Positions 1 through 4,873 of a stretch of 5,398 bases of DNA are shown one piece after another (position 1 is the first letter of the stretch; each line of letters starts with the position of its first letter). The notes beneath the pieces were generated by a model. That model saw only the letters and a program-made list of their open reading frames with translations. It ran no database searches and was not told the origin of the DNA. Made by a program: the position numbers and the translations under genes. Source of the DNA: Bacteroidales bacterium (GTDB taxonomy: Bacteria; Bacteroidota; Bacteroidia; Bacteroidales; UBA1402); the NCBI GenBank assembly GCA_023230125.1, contig JALNXZ010000120.1, forward strand, positions 1 to 5,398. The letters run 5' to 3'.

Positions 1-172
1 ATTTGTATGATCTGCTATTTAAGCCAAATAACGGAATAACAGCTTAAAACAACAGAAATGTAATTACTAATGAGCCGGATCATTTCTAATGAATTGCCAA
101 TCTTGAAAAGAAACGACTAGGGCTAACACCGCCCAAGCCACACCACCTTCGGTGGCGCGGCCTGGCCACCCG
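1..172 (+). mobile_element. Integron gene cassette 0 (3' end only)
   Basis: This is the tail of a cassette whose start lies before the window. It ends at G172, the base before the inferred crossover. Bases 1-120 hold no recognisable gene: one frame stays open only to a TAA at 45-47 (last residues LYDLLFKPNNGITA), which could be the C-terminus of the cassette gene, but it is too short to judge. The 15 bases 113-127 predict that this cassette began with GTTAGCCCTA, then A or G, then TCGT. With the leader of cassette 1, bases 1-340 contain no complete gene. Confidence 0.7.
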
Positions 173-178
173 TTAGCC
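121..178 (+). repeat. attC site 1 (end of cassette 0)
   Basis: The R''-type box GGCTAAC is at 121-127 and the R'-type box GTTAGCC at 172-178. Between them is a hairpin with loop TTC at 148-150 and arms 131-147 and 151-167. Thirteen of 17 positions are Watson-Crick pairs. Three more are top-strand A/C (142/156, 140/158, 136/162), which read as T-G wobbles on the bottom strand. The only non-pair is 132/166. The inferred crossover is between G172 and T173. The site is GC-rich against an AT-rich background. Classic attC sites have the same R''-L''-L'-R' order and recombine as a folded bottom strand. Confidence 0.88.
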
Positions 179-1132
179 CAAATCGTAAAACCCGTAGATT
201 GTGTTTCCTGAAAATGGTTGAGAAAGAGAAAGATGATGAGTTCTTGACTTGTATTCTCTTTCTATAATGTATTGGAGATTGCGAAAGATTTGAATTAAAA
301 CTAATATTACAATAACTGCATAAAATTTGAATGTTTTTCTATGAAAAGAGTATTATTGATTGTGTCGTTGATAATTATATCGTTTAGAATTTGTGTAGAA
401 GCTCAGGAAATAAAATACGGCTTTATGGCTGGATTGGGTTCTTCCGGTTATTCTTTAAGAAATTCTTCCACAAATGATGGATATAGCGTAAGTACCTCAA
501 ACGAAAAGACTTATCACATAAATGGTTTTGTGACCCTAAAAAGCGACAGTTGGTGGGGCATAAGTTTAGAGCCAGGTTATAAAGAGAATGGCGCTTTCAT
601 ATATTTTGAATACAATATTGATCCACATCAATTTAGCTATAGCGTGACTAAAAAATATTCAATAATTGAGCTACCAATCTTGTGTAATGCTTATTTGAAT
701 CATCATTTTTATACATCAACCGGTTTAGGATTCGATTATATCGTTAAAACTAAATATGAAGATTTTTGGAGTTTGGTAAATCCAACTTATTCGTTTGGAA
801 GAATTTTACCTAACGTGGAGAATAAGTTTAACTGTTCTGCGATATTAGGTATTAATTATAAGTTAAGCAATCTTTTGGATATTAGTGTGAGATACAACTT
901 AGGATTGACAAGATTAATGAGGGTAGATTTGGTAGATGCATTGAACTATCCGTACAGACATCCAGCTGCATTAAATTCCTTTTATATCAACTGTTGGCAG
1001 ATTTCTCTCAAATACAAAATGAATTGACTAATCCTTATAAGGCAAATTTCGGTTTGGATTAATATGAAAAAAACGACTCGGGCTAACATTACCCAAACCA
1101 CACCCACTTCGTGGGCGCGGCCTGGCTCGCCG
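173..1132 (+). mobile_element. Integron gene cassette 1 (outer-membrane barrel protein)
   Basis: This 960-nt cassette runs from the crossover in attC site 1 to G1132. Its first 15 bases counted from G172 match the reverse complement of its own tail (1073-1087) at 13 of 15 positions, so its ends would rebuild an attC stem when circular. It carries one gene. The leader 173-340 has no ORF and no convincing promoter. The nearest TAnnTTTG-like string is the imperfect TAAAATTTG at 321-329. Confidence 0.85.
341..1027 (+). CDS. Secreted outer-membrane beta-barrel protein (PorT/OMP_b-brl_2-like)
   Basis: This 228-residue protein looks like the small Bacteroidota outer-membrane beta-barrel family, as in PF13568-type proteins. 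Seen: a signal peptide with a KR start, a hydrophobic core at residues 4-19, and a probable signal peptidase I site after VEA (residue 21). Alternating Gly/aromatic strands follow, such as GFMAGLGSSGYSL and WWGISLEPGYKENG. There is also a family-like segment with IIELPILCNAYL followed by YTSTGLGFDYIV, and a final aromatic strand ending in WQISLKYKMN. It should sit in the outer membrane as a barrel of about eight strands. The ligand or role cannot be read from sequence. It is the only gene of its cassette and starts 168 nt after the crossover. The start at 341 fits because the signal peptide begins right there. No Shine-Dalgarno is visible. The family call is from motif pattern only. Confidence 0.8.
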   Translation: MKRVLLIVSLIIISFRICVEAQEIKYGFMAGLGSSGYSLRNSSTNDGYSVSTSNEKTYHINGFVTLKSDSWWGISLEPGYKENGAFIYFEYNIDPHQFSYSVTKKYSIIELPILCNAYLNHHFYTSTGLGFDYIVKTKYEDFWSLVNPTYSFGRILPNVENKFNCSAILGINYKLSNLLDISVRYNLGLTRLMRVDLVDALNYPYRHPAALNSFYINCWQISLKYKMN

Positions 1133-1138
1133 TTATGC
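1081..1138 (+). repeat. attC site 2 (end of cassette 1)
   Basis: R'' GGCTAAC is at 1081-1087 and R' GTTATGC at 1132-1138. The hairpin tip is CCCAC-TTC-GTGGG (1103-1115), a compensated variant of the CCACC/GGTGG tip in site 1. The outer stem has four top-strand A/C positions (1102/1116, 1100/1118, 1097/1121, 1096/1122) that pair as T-G on the bottom strand. R'' and R' do not match each other beyond the core, because R' belongs to cassette 2. The inferred crossover is after G1132. Confidence 0.88.
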
Positions 1139-1155
1139 CCAATAGTAAGAACCCG

Positions 1156-1186
1156 TTGCTTTTGTTAATTGCAATGATTACCTTTG
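1156..1186 (+). promoter_or_regulatory. Cassette-borne promoter of the Fic gene
   Basis: The sequence fits the Bacteroidota sigma-ABfr type promoter. The -33 element is TTG at 1156-1158 and the -7 element is TACCTTTG (TAnnTTTG) at 1179-1186, with a 20-nt spacer. The ATG follows 29 nt after the -7 element. The first T of the -33 box is also the last base of the conserved cassette-start box ending CCGT. Confidence 0.55.
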
Positions 1187-1208
1187 ATAGTATCAAATGA
1201 TAGTATCA
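1185..1208 (+). promoter_or_regulatory. Doubled dyad operator upstream of the Fic gene
   Basis: There are two exact direct copies of TGATAGTATCA, at 1185-1195 and 1198-1208, 13 bp apart centre to centre. Each is itself a dyad, TGATA-G-TATCA. They overlap the end of the -7 element and the likely transcription start, and lie just before the ATG, where a bound protein would block transcription. The likely binder, by inference only, is the Fic protein itself, whose C-terminus resembles a winged helix. Confidence 0.5.
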
Positions 1209-1215
1209 CATACAA

Positions 1216-2169
1216 ATGAAACCACCTTATAAAATAACATCATTCATTCTTTCTAAGGTTTCTTCCATATCTGAAAAATTGGGCGAAGTCAATGCAAATT
1301 ACTTGAGTAAACCATCACCGCAATTAAGGAAGCAGAATAGAATTAGAACAATTCATGCATCACTGAGTATAGAGGGTAACACCTTAACACAGGAACAAGT
1401 CACGGCACTTCTTGACAACAAGAGAGTACTTGGACCAAAGAAAGATATTCAGGAGGTTCTAAATGCAATAAAGGTTTACGACCAATTATCAAGTTTCGAT
1501 CCCTATTCCCGGGAATCCTTTCTTTTGGCACATCAGATACTGATGGGTGGATTAATTGAAACCCCTGGGCGATTTCGAAATCAAAGCGTAGGAATTGTTC
1601 ATGGAAAAGAGATAGCGCACGTAGCACCGCCTGCTGTAAATGTACCTTTTTTGATGAAGGACCTTTTTGGTTATTTGAAAGATGATGAAGATCTGATATT
1701 GATAAAGAGTTGTGTGTTTCATTATGAGATGGAGTTTATACATCCCTTTCTTGATGGCAATGGTCGAATGGGTAGACTTTGGCAGACGATAATACTTTCA
1801 AAAGCAAATCCGGTTTTTGAGTTCCTACCTCTTGAGACTCTAATCATACAAACACAAGCTGATTATTACAAAGCATTGGCGATAAGTGATAAAGCCGGTG
1901 AATCAACAGCCTTTATCGAATATATGCTCAAACTGATAGAGGATTCTCTTATCGAATTACTTGATTATAACAACAAAGTACTGAATGATACTGATCGAAT
2001 TGAGTATTTCATTTCGTTGAATAAGGGTGAGTTTACAAGAAAGGATTATATGAATGTATTTAAAGATATTTCGAGTGCCACTGCCAGCCGAGACATTAAA
2101 AAAGGGGTTGATATGATGATTTTTGAAAAAACCGGAGACAAAAGGCTCACAAAATATCTGATAAAATAA
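1216..2169 (+). CDS. Fic family protein, class II, with C-terminal winged-helix-like region
   Basis: This 317-residue Fic-domain enzyme is predicted to transfer AMP from ATP to a hydroxyl side chain of an unknown target. The catalytic motif at residues 176-187 is HPFLDGNGRMGR: general base H176, acidic metal ligand D180, phosphate-binding NGR. An N-terminal inhibitory motif of the S/TxxxE(G/N) form is present as SLSIEG at residues 49-54, with E53 as the predicted inhibitory glutamate. This makes it a class II Fic that carries its inhibitor in cis and needs no separate antitoxin. The last 55 or so residues (about 263-317) look like a winged helix, which is known as an accessory domain in some Fic proteins. 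All key residues are intact and the length is normal. It is alone in its cassette, behind a promoter with two dyads. The start at 1216 leaves an ordinary Fic N-terminus. The target is unknown. Confidence 0.93.
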   Translation: MKPPYKITSFILSKVSSISEKLGEVNANYLSKPSPQLRKQNRIRTIHASLSIEGNTLTQEQVTALLDNKRVLGPKKDIQEVLNAIKVYDQLSSFDPYSRESFLLAHQILMGGLIETPGRFRNQSVGIVHGKEIAHVAPPAVNVPFLMKDLFGYLKDDEDLILIKSCVFHYEMEFIHPFLDGNGRMGRLWQTIILSKANPVFEFLPLETLIIQTQADYYKALAISDKAGESTAFIEYMLKLIEDSLIELLDYNNKVLNDTDRIEYFISLNKGEFTRKDYMNVFKDISSATASRDIKKGVDMMIFEKTGDKRLTKYLIK

Positions 2170-2176
2170 CTACTGG

Positions 2177-2236
2177 GCATAACAATGCCCAAACCACACC
2201 CGCCTTCGGCAGGCGCGGCCTGGCTTCCCGTTAGCG
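2177..2236 (+). repeat. attC site 3 (end of cassette 2)
   Basis: R'' GCATAAC is at 2177-2183 and R' GTTAGCG at 2230-2236. The tip is CCGCC-TTC-GGCAGG, with loop 2205-2207. Outer positions 2198/2214, 2196/2216, 2193/2219 and 2192/2220 are top-strand A/C and 2201/2211 is C/A. All five become G-T wobbles on the bottom strand. R'' (..GCATAAC) and R' (GTTAGCG) disagree beyond GTTA, as expected for boxes from two different cassettes. The Fic stop codon ends at 2169, only 7 nt before R''. Confidence 0.88.
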
Positions 2237-2938
2237 GTAAGCATAAGAGCTGGTATCCTTACCTATTTCAAATTTTTTAAGGAGATTAATTCTCATTTAA
2301 TAAATCTAGCATGAAAGAACTTAATGCAGGTAGTATGAAATTTTTTAATAGATGGAAAGAGCAGAGAACGAAGAAATGGCAATATGCTTTTCTCCATGGA
2401 TCAATATATTGGGGCTTGCCAATTGCGATAATTCTCTTTTTGATTAACAGCCATTTTAAAGTGGATCAAATGCAGTTGTCAAAACTTATAACTTATATAA
2501 TTGTCTTTCTTGCAGGTGGTTTTTTCTCTGGTCTACTTGAATTTAAAAGGTTTGATAAGGTTTATCAGAATCTGCGTGATGATGAATCTATTGAGTACGG
2601 AATTGTGATACTTAAATCTGGAAAAGTATGGAATCACGAGAATCTAAAGATTCAAATATTAGATGAAAAAATACTTCTGATAAAAAATGAACTATTTTGG
2701 TTTGAAGATTCTGATGTGTCGGTTGATAAAATTAATGAATGTTTCAACTTGGTTTTGAGTGACTTTCAACGATTAAAAATGAATTCAGCATTTAATGAGT
2801 TCACAAAGATGTTTGATGTAAGGCTTCAGATATTTGATAATTCAGGGTCGATAAATCCACTGATAGATAAGATAATCTAAAGGATGCCTACCGCTAACAC
2901 CGCCCAAGCCACACCACCTTCGGTGGCGAGACCACCCG
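2231..2938 (+). mobile_element. Integron gene cassette 3 (two-TM protein)
   Basis: This 708-nt cassette is the smallest complete one here. Its start GTTAGCGGTAAGCAT (from G2230) equals the reverse complement of its tail 2884-2898 (GTTAGCGGTAGGCAT) at 14 of 15 positions. It carries one gene, whose stop codon is 3 nt before the tail stem. No TAnnTTTG promoter was found between the attC and the gene, so transcription from upstream is possible. Its own attC (site 4) is shortened. Confidence 0.85.
2311..2880 (+). CDS. Hypothetical protein with two transmembrane segments
   Basis: I do not recognise this 189-residue protein. Seen: a short basic, aromatic N-terminus (KFFNRWKEQRTKKW), a first membrane segment at about residues 26-46 (containing WGLPIAIILFLI), and a second at about 58-76 (containing YIIVFLAGGFFSGLL). 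A soluble, charged domain of about 110 residues follows, with no cysteine cluster, nucleotide-binding motif or catalytic motif that I can see. By the positive-inside rule both termini are likely cytoplasmic. The start could instead be the ATG at 2335 (Met9), giving MKFFNRWKEQR. Neither start has a ribosome site at normal distance: AAGGAG at 2279-2284 is 26 nt before the first ATG. It is alone in its cassette. Function cannot be inferred. Confidence 0.75.
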   Translation: MKELNAGSMKFFNRWKEQRTKKWQYAFLHGSIYWGLPIAIILFLINSHFKVDQMQLSKLITYIIVFLAGGFFSGLLEFKRFDKVYQNLRDDESIEYGIVILKSGKVWNHENLKIQILDEKILLIKNELFWFEDSDVSVDKINECFNLVLSDFQRLKMNSAFNEFTKMFDVRLQIFDNSGSINPLIDKII

Positions 2939-2944
2939 TTAGCG
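2892..2944 (+). repeat. attC site 4 (end of cassette 3), truncated
   Basis: R'' CGCTAAC is at 2892-2898 and R' GTTAGCG at 2938-2944. The left arm is identical to site 1 (GCCCAAGCCACACCACC, then TTC, then GGTGG). The right arm is only GGTGGCGAGACCACCC, five bases shorter than in site 5, its closest relative. The lost bases are the L' half that pairs with GCCCAAGCC, so the tip still forms but the outer stem does not. Total length is 53 nt against 58-60 for the others. It is still recognisable by its boxes and tip, but may be a poor recombination substrate. Confidence 0.83.
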
Positions 2945-3088
2945 GCAAGGCTAAAAACCGTATATTTCTGGTTCATCGGTCAAATTGCCAAAAGAAAACT
3001 GCAAATATAAACAAGTGTCTGAAAGATAAACACTATACTTACAGCATTGTTAATGAGAATTATAGAAAAGGCTGTATATGATTCAATG

Positions 3089-3096
3089 TATTTTTG
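3089..3096 (+). promoter_or_regulatory. Possible -7 element of the T9SS cargo gene
   Basis: TATTTTTG matches TAnnTTTG and lies 46 nt before the ATG at 3143. No TTG lies 19-21 nt upstream, so only half of the expected promoter is present and chance is a real possibility in this AT-rich stretch. Confidence 0.25.
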
Positions 3097-3142
3097 AAAA
3101 CTTTCCGGATGTTAATAATAATTTTAACTAAAAATATAAACT

Positions 3143-3967
3143 ATGAAGACATTTTGTACAATTGTAATGTTGTTTATTACTAATTTCATTACATTTTCCC
3201 AAATTAATTTGGTCGGAAGTATTGATGGTGTTGAAAGTAATCTAAAACTTATTCATTTTTCCGACATTGAAGAGAAATTCTATGCAACAGATTCTGGAGT
3301 TATAATTTTGTACAATTTGGATCTTACAGAATACAAGCGTTTAAATTATGAAGCAATATATGGTAATGATTATTGGGAAACAGCAATTGTAAATATATCT
3401 GATAAGTTATTCAATAGCGATTCAAAAATCGAGTTCCTTTTATGCCACTATGGTAATAGTGATGGAACAAAAATTGAGACTATAGTGATTAATGAAGATG
3501 GTGAAATAATATTCAAAGCTCAGGATAGGCAACCCGCTAGAGCTGTTGGCTCATTTGGGAGTTACTCTGTGGATGATTGTATTTTTAATACACAAAATGG
3601 CAATTATTTACAGTTAATAAATGCTGCTTCAGATGGAAGCTATAGTTATTCAGAGGTGTATTCACTACCTGGAAATTTGCCAAATGAGGTTAAAGAAACA
3701 TATTCCAAAAATTCGAATAATGATGCCTTTGAAGTGATTTCTGAACCATCAAAAAAGATTGTTTCTGTGTATTTTACAAATAATTATTCTAAAGAGAAAA
3801 GAGGTTTATTATATATTAGGGATATAAGTGGAAAAACTATTAAATCTGTAAAGATAGATGCTCAAAAACAAGATGTTGATGTTTCTGATTTAAATATAGG
3901 CTCTTATATTTTTAGTTATAAAGATGGTGATCAAGTAATGAATTCCAAGAAAATTGTTTTGTATTAG
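3143..3967 (+). CDS. Secreted protein with type IX secretion C-terminal sorting domain
   Basis: This 274-residue exported protein has a signal peptide (MKTF, then a hydrophobic core to about residue 19, cleavage near FSQ). A middle region of about 170 residues is rich in beta strands and acidic, with segments such as LFNSDSKIEFLL and IVINEDGEIIF. A C-terminal domain at about residues 196-274 matches the type A sorting signal of the Bacteroidota type IX system: LLYIRDISGKTIKSV (226-231 is RDISGK), then VDVSDLNIGSYIFSY, then a lysine-rich last strand ending KKIVLY. That domain directs passage through the outer membrane and is normally removed, with attachment to the cell surface or release. No enzyme motif is visible in the middle region, so the cargo function is unknown. 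It depends on a T9SS encoded elsewhere. It is the only gene in its cassette. Confidence 0.85.
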   Translation: MKTFCTIVMLFITNFITFSQINLVGSIDGVESNLKLIHFSDIEEKFYATDSGVIILYNLDLTEYKRLNYEAIYGNDYWETAIVNISDKLFNSDSKIEFLLCHYGNSDGTKIETIVINEDGEIIFKAQDRQPARAVGSFGSYSVDDCIFNTQNGNYLQLINAASDGSYSYSEVYSLPGNLPNEVKETYSKNSNNDAFEVISEPSKKIVSVYFTNNYSKEKRGLLYIRDISGKTIKSVKIDAQKQDVDVSDLNIGSYIFSYKDGDQVMNSKKIVLY

Positions 3968-4074
3968 TATTGATAAACATGGCCGATAACTTAAAAACAA
4001 ATGGAGCATTTAAAGTATAGACGATCAGATGTTTCTGAGAATAAGTTGTTTCTTTATGAGTAAAAAAGCCCTGC

Positions 4075-4132
4075 CGCTAACACCGCCCAAGCCACACCAC
4101 CTTCGGTGGCGAGGTCTGGCCACCCGTTGTGC
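4075..4132 (+). repeat. attC site 5 (end of cassette 4)
   Basis: R'' CGCTAAC is at 4075-4081 and R' GTTGTGC at 4126-4132. The left arm and tip are identical to site 1. The right arm reads GGTGGCGAGGTCTGGCC, differing from site 1 by C to A and C to T, which costs one wobble (A/A instead of A/C) and one pair (G/T on top is C/A on the bottom). The GCGAG variant is shared only with site 4, so the two probably descend from one ancestor. The inferred crossover is after G4126. Confidence 0.87.
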
Positions 4133-4156
4133 GACAGCATAAAAAGTGCGCCATAA

Positions 4157-4188
4157 TTAGTTTCCTAAATAAGAAACATTTATCTTTG
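4157..4188 (+). promoter_or_regulatory. Promoter of the higBA pair with an internal dyad
   Basis: The -7 element TATCTTTG is at 4181-4188. Twenty nt upstream lies TTAG (4157-4160), a weak -33 element. Between them is an inverted repeat, GTTTC (4160-4164) and GAAAC (4173-4177), 8 nt apart, in the place where an antitoxin such as HigA would repress. The -7 element is 17 nt before the ATG at 4206, which favours 4206 as the ancestral toxin start. Confidence 0.45.
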
Positions 4189-4205
4189 CTCAATAATTTG
4201 AAAGA

Positions 4206-4239
4206 ATGAAAGATTGTAAATTTCGCGTTGAATTTTTTA
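4206..4239 (+). other. Out-of-frame N-terminus of higB (frameshift in a T6 tract)
   Basis: From ATG 4206 this frame reads MKDCKFRVEFF and soon ends at a stop. MK..KFRVEF is what a HigB of this family should have just before LEEAKDFL, which is encoded here in the next frame. Removing one T from the six at 4233-4238 joins them as MKDCKFRVEFLEEAKDFL and gives a 119-residue toxin. This points to a one-base insertion (or sequencing error) in the homopolymer, or to slippage that restores the frame. Confidence 0.7.
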
Positions 4240-4566
4240 GAAGAAGCAAAAGACTTTCTGGATGATTTAGACGAAAAGTCGAGAGACAAGATAATTTATA
4301 ACATTTGGAAGGCTAGAAGCACTAATGACAAAGATCTTTTCAAGAAATTACAAGACGAAATATGGGAGTTTCGAACCAAATATAATCAAACTTGTTATAG
4401 GCTGTTTGCATTTTGGGATAAATCAAAAAACACTGACACAGTTGTGATTTCGACTCATGGATTGATAAAAAAAACAGATAAGACACCCAAAAGCGAAATC
4501 GAACACGCTGAAACATTGAGAGTAAAGTATTTTAAAGAAAAAACAAAGAAAGATGAAAACTTATAG
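4228..4566 (+). CDS. higB: HigB-like toxin, RelE/ParE superfamily (Gp49-like)
   Basis: This is the toxin of a type II toxin-antitoxin pair. RelE-fold toxins of the HigB/Gp49 group cut mRNA on the ribosome. Family marks, numbered from the TTG at 4228: IIYNI (22-26), LFKKL (37-41), IWEFRT (45-50), YRLFAFWDK (57-65), THGLIKKTDKTP (76-87), and a C-terminal helix with EIEHAE. Basic and aromatic residues expected at the active surface (R49, R58, K81, K82) are present. The open frame begins with TTG 4228 and lacks the usual first beta strand, which is found out of frame from ATG 4206. A one-base insertion in a T6 tract explains this, so the toxin as written may be short or inactive. It overlaps the antitoxin by 14 nt. 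Toxin-before-antitoxin order is typical of HigBA. The family is clear. Activity of this copy is uncertain. Confidence 0.88.
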   Translation: MNFLEEAKDFLDDLDEKSRDKIIYNIWKARSTNDKDLFKKLQDEIWEFRTKYNQTCYRLFAFWDKSKNTDTVVISTHGLIKKTDKTPKSEIEHAETLRVKYFKEKTKKDENL

Positions 4567-4861
4567 ATTAGAAGAACTTACCGATAAATACATTGGTAGA
4601 AAAGGTACAAAGGAGCGGGAAGAGTTTGAGAATGAATTACGACTTGATTTGTTAGGTGAAGCAATAAAACAGGCAAGAATTGAACGTCATTTAACACAAG
4701 AGCAGTTGGGAGAATTGGTTGGAGTAAAGAAGGCACAAATATCTAAAATCGAAAACAGTACTACAGACGCACGATTTGCAACTGTATTGAAAGTTTTTAA
4801 AGCATTAGATGTCAAAGTAAGTTTCAATGTGGAATTGAATAGCCGGAAGCTTGCTTATTAA
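4553..4861 (+). CDS. higA: HigA-like antitoxin with XRE-type helix-turn-helix
   Basis: This 102-residue DNA-binding antitoxin should neutralise the preceding toxin by direct contact and repress the shared promoter. Residues 1-34 form a charged, mostly helical N-terminal region (EELTDKYIG, then KEREEFENELRLDLL). An XRE/Cro-type helix-turn-helix follows at about residues 36-90: LTQEQLGELVGV (47-58) and the recognition helix through KAQISKIE (60-67). The C-terminus is short (VKVSFNVEL, likely a beta strand). The length is normal for HigA. ATG 4553 lies inside the end of the toxin gene, 14 nt before the end of its TAG, so the two are translationally coupled. The GTTTC/GAAAC dyad at 4160-4177 in the promoter is a plausible operator (inferred). 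Confidence 0.92.
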   Translation: MKTYRLEELTDKYIGRKGTKEREEFENELRLDLLGEAIKQARIERHLTQEQLGELVGVKKAQISKIENSTTDARFATVLKVFKALDVKVSFNVELNSRKLAY

Positions 4862-4873
4862 AAAATGCCGATC

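Larger units (their letters stand above)
1133..2230 (+). mobile_element. Integron gene cassette 2 (Fic protein)
   Basis: This 1098-nt cassette starts GTTATGCCCAATAGT (from G1132). The reverse complement of its tail 2169-2183 reads GTTATGCCCAGTAGT, so 14 of 15 positions agree. The start is unlike those of its neighbours (GTTAGC...), which makes the match to its own distant end telling. It carries its own promoter and operator-like repeats and one Fic gene, whose stop codon lies inside the tail complementarity. Confidence 0.88.
2939..4126 (+). mobile_element. Integron gene cassette 4 (T9SS cargo protein)
   Basis: This 1188-nt cassette starts GTTAGCGGCAAGGCT (from G2938). The reverse complement of its tail 4067-4081 is GTTAGCGGCAGGGCT, agreeing at 14 of 15 positions. 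Its leader 2939-3142 carries the conserved AAAAACCGT box (2953-2961) and possibly a promoter, but no gene. Bases 3968-4066 after the gene hold nothing that I can identify. Confidence 0.86.

Noticed and set aside
121..178. attC hairpins considered as intrinsic terminators
   Set aside because: None is followed by a T-run. They may slow RNA polymerase, but the terminator pattern is missing.
244..268. TTGACT ... TATAAT resembling a proteobacterial sigma-70 promoter before the barrel gene
   Set aside because: The spacer is only 13 nt instead of about 17, and Bacteroidota primary promoters use other elements.
1400..1743. Two minus-strand open frames within the Fic gene
   Set aside because: They are antisense to a well-supported Fic coding region with an intact catalytic motif on the other strand.
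2884..3081. Open frame of 65 codons (MPTANTAQATPPSVARPP...)
   Set aside because: Its first third is a translation of attC site 4 and the rest has no domain-like pattern. It crosses a cassette junction, so it is a chance frame.
3979..4020. Short frame MADNLKTNGAFKV after the T9SS cargo gene
   Set aside because: Thirteen codons, with no promoter or conservation evidence.
4077..4289. Minus-strand open frame of 70 codons
   Set aside because: It covers attC site 5 and the start of the higB gene in antisense. It is a shadow of those features.
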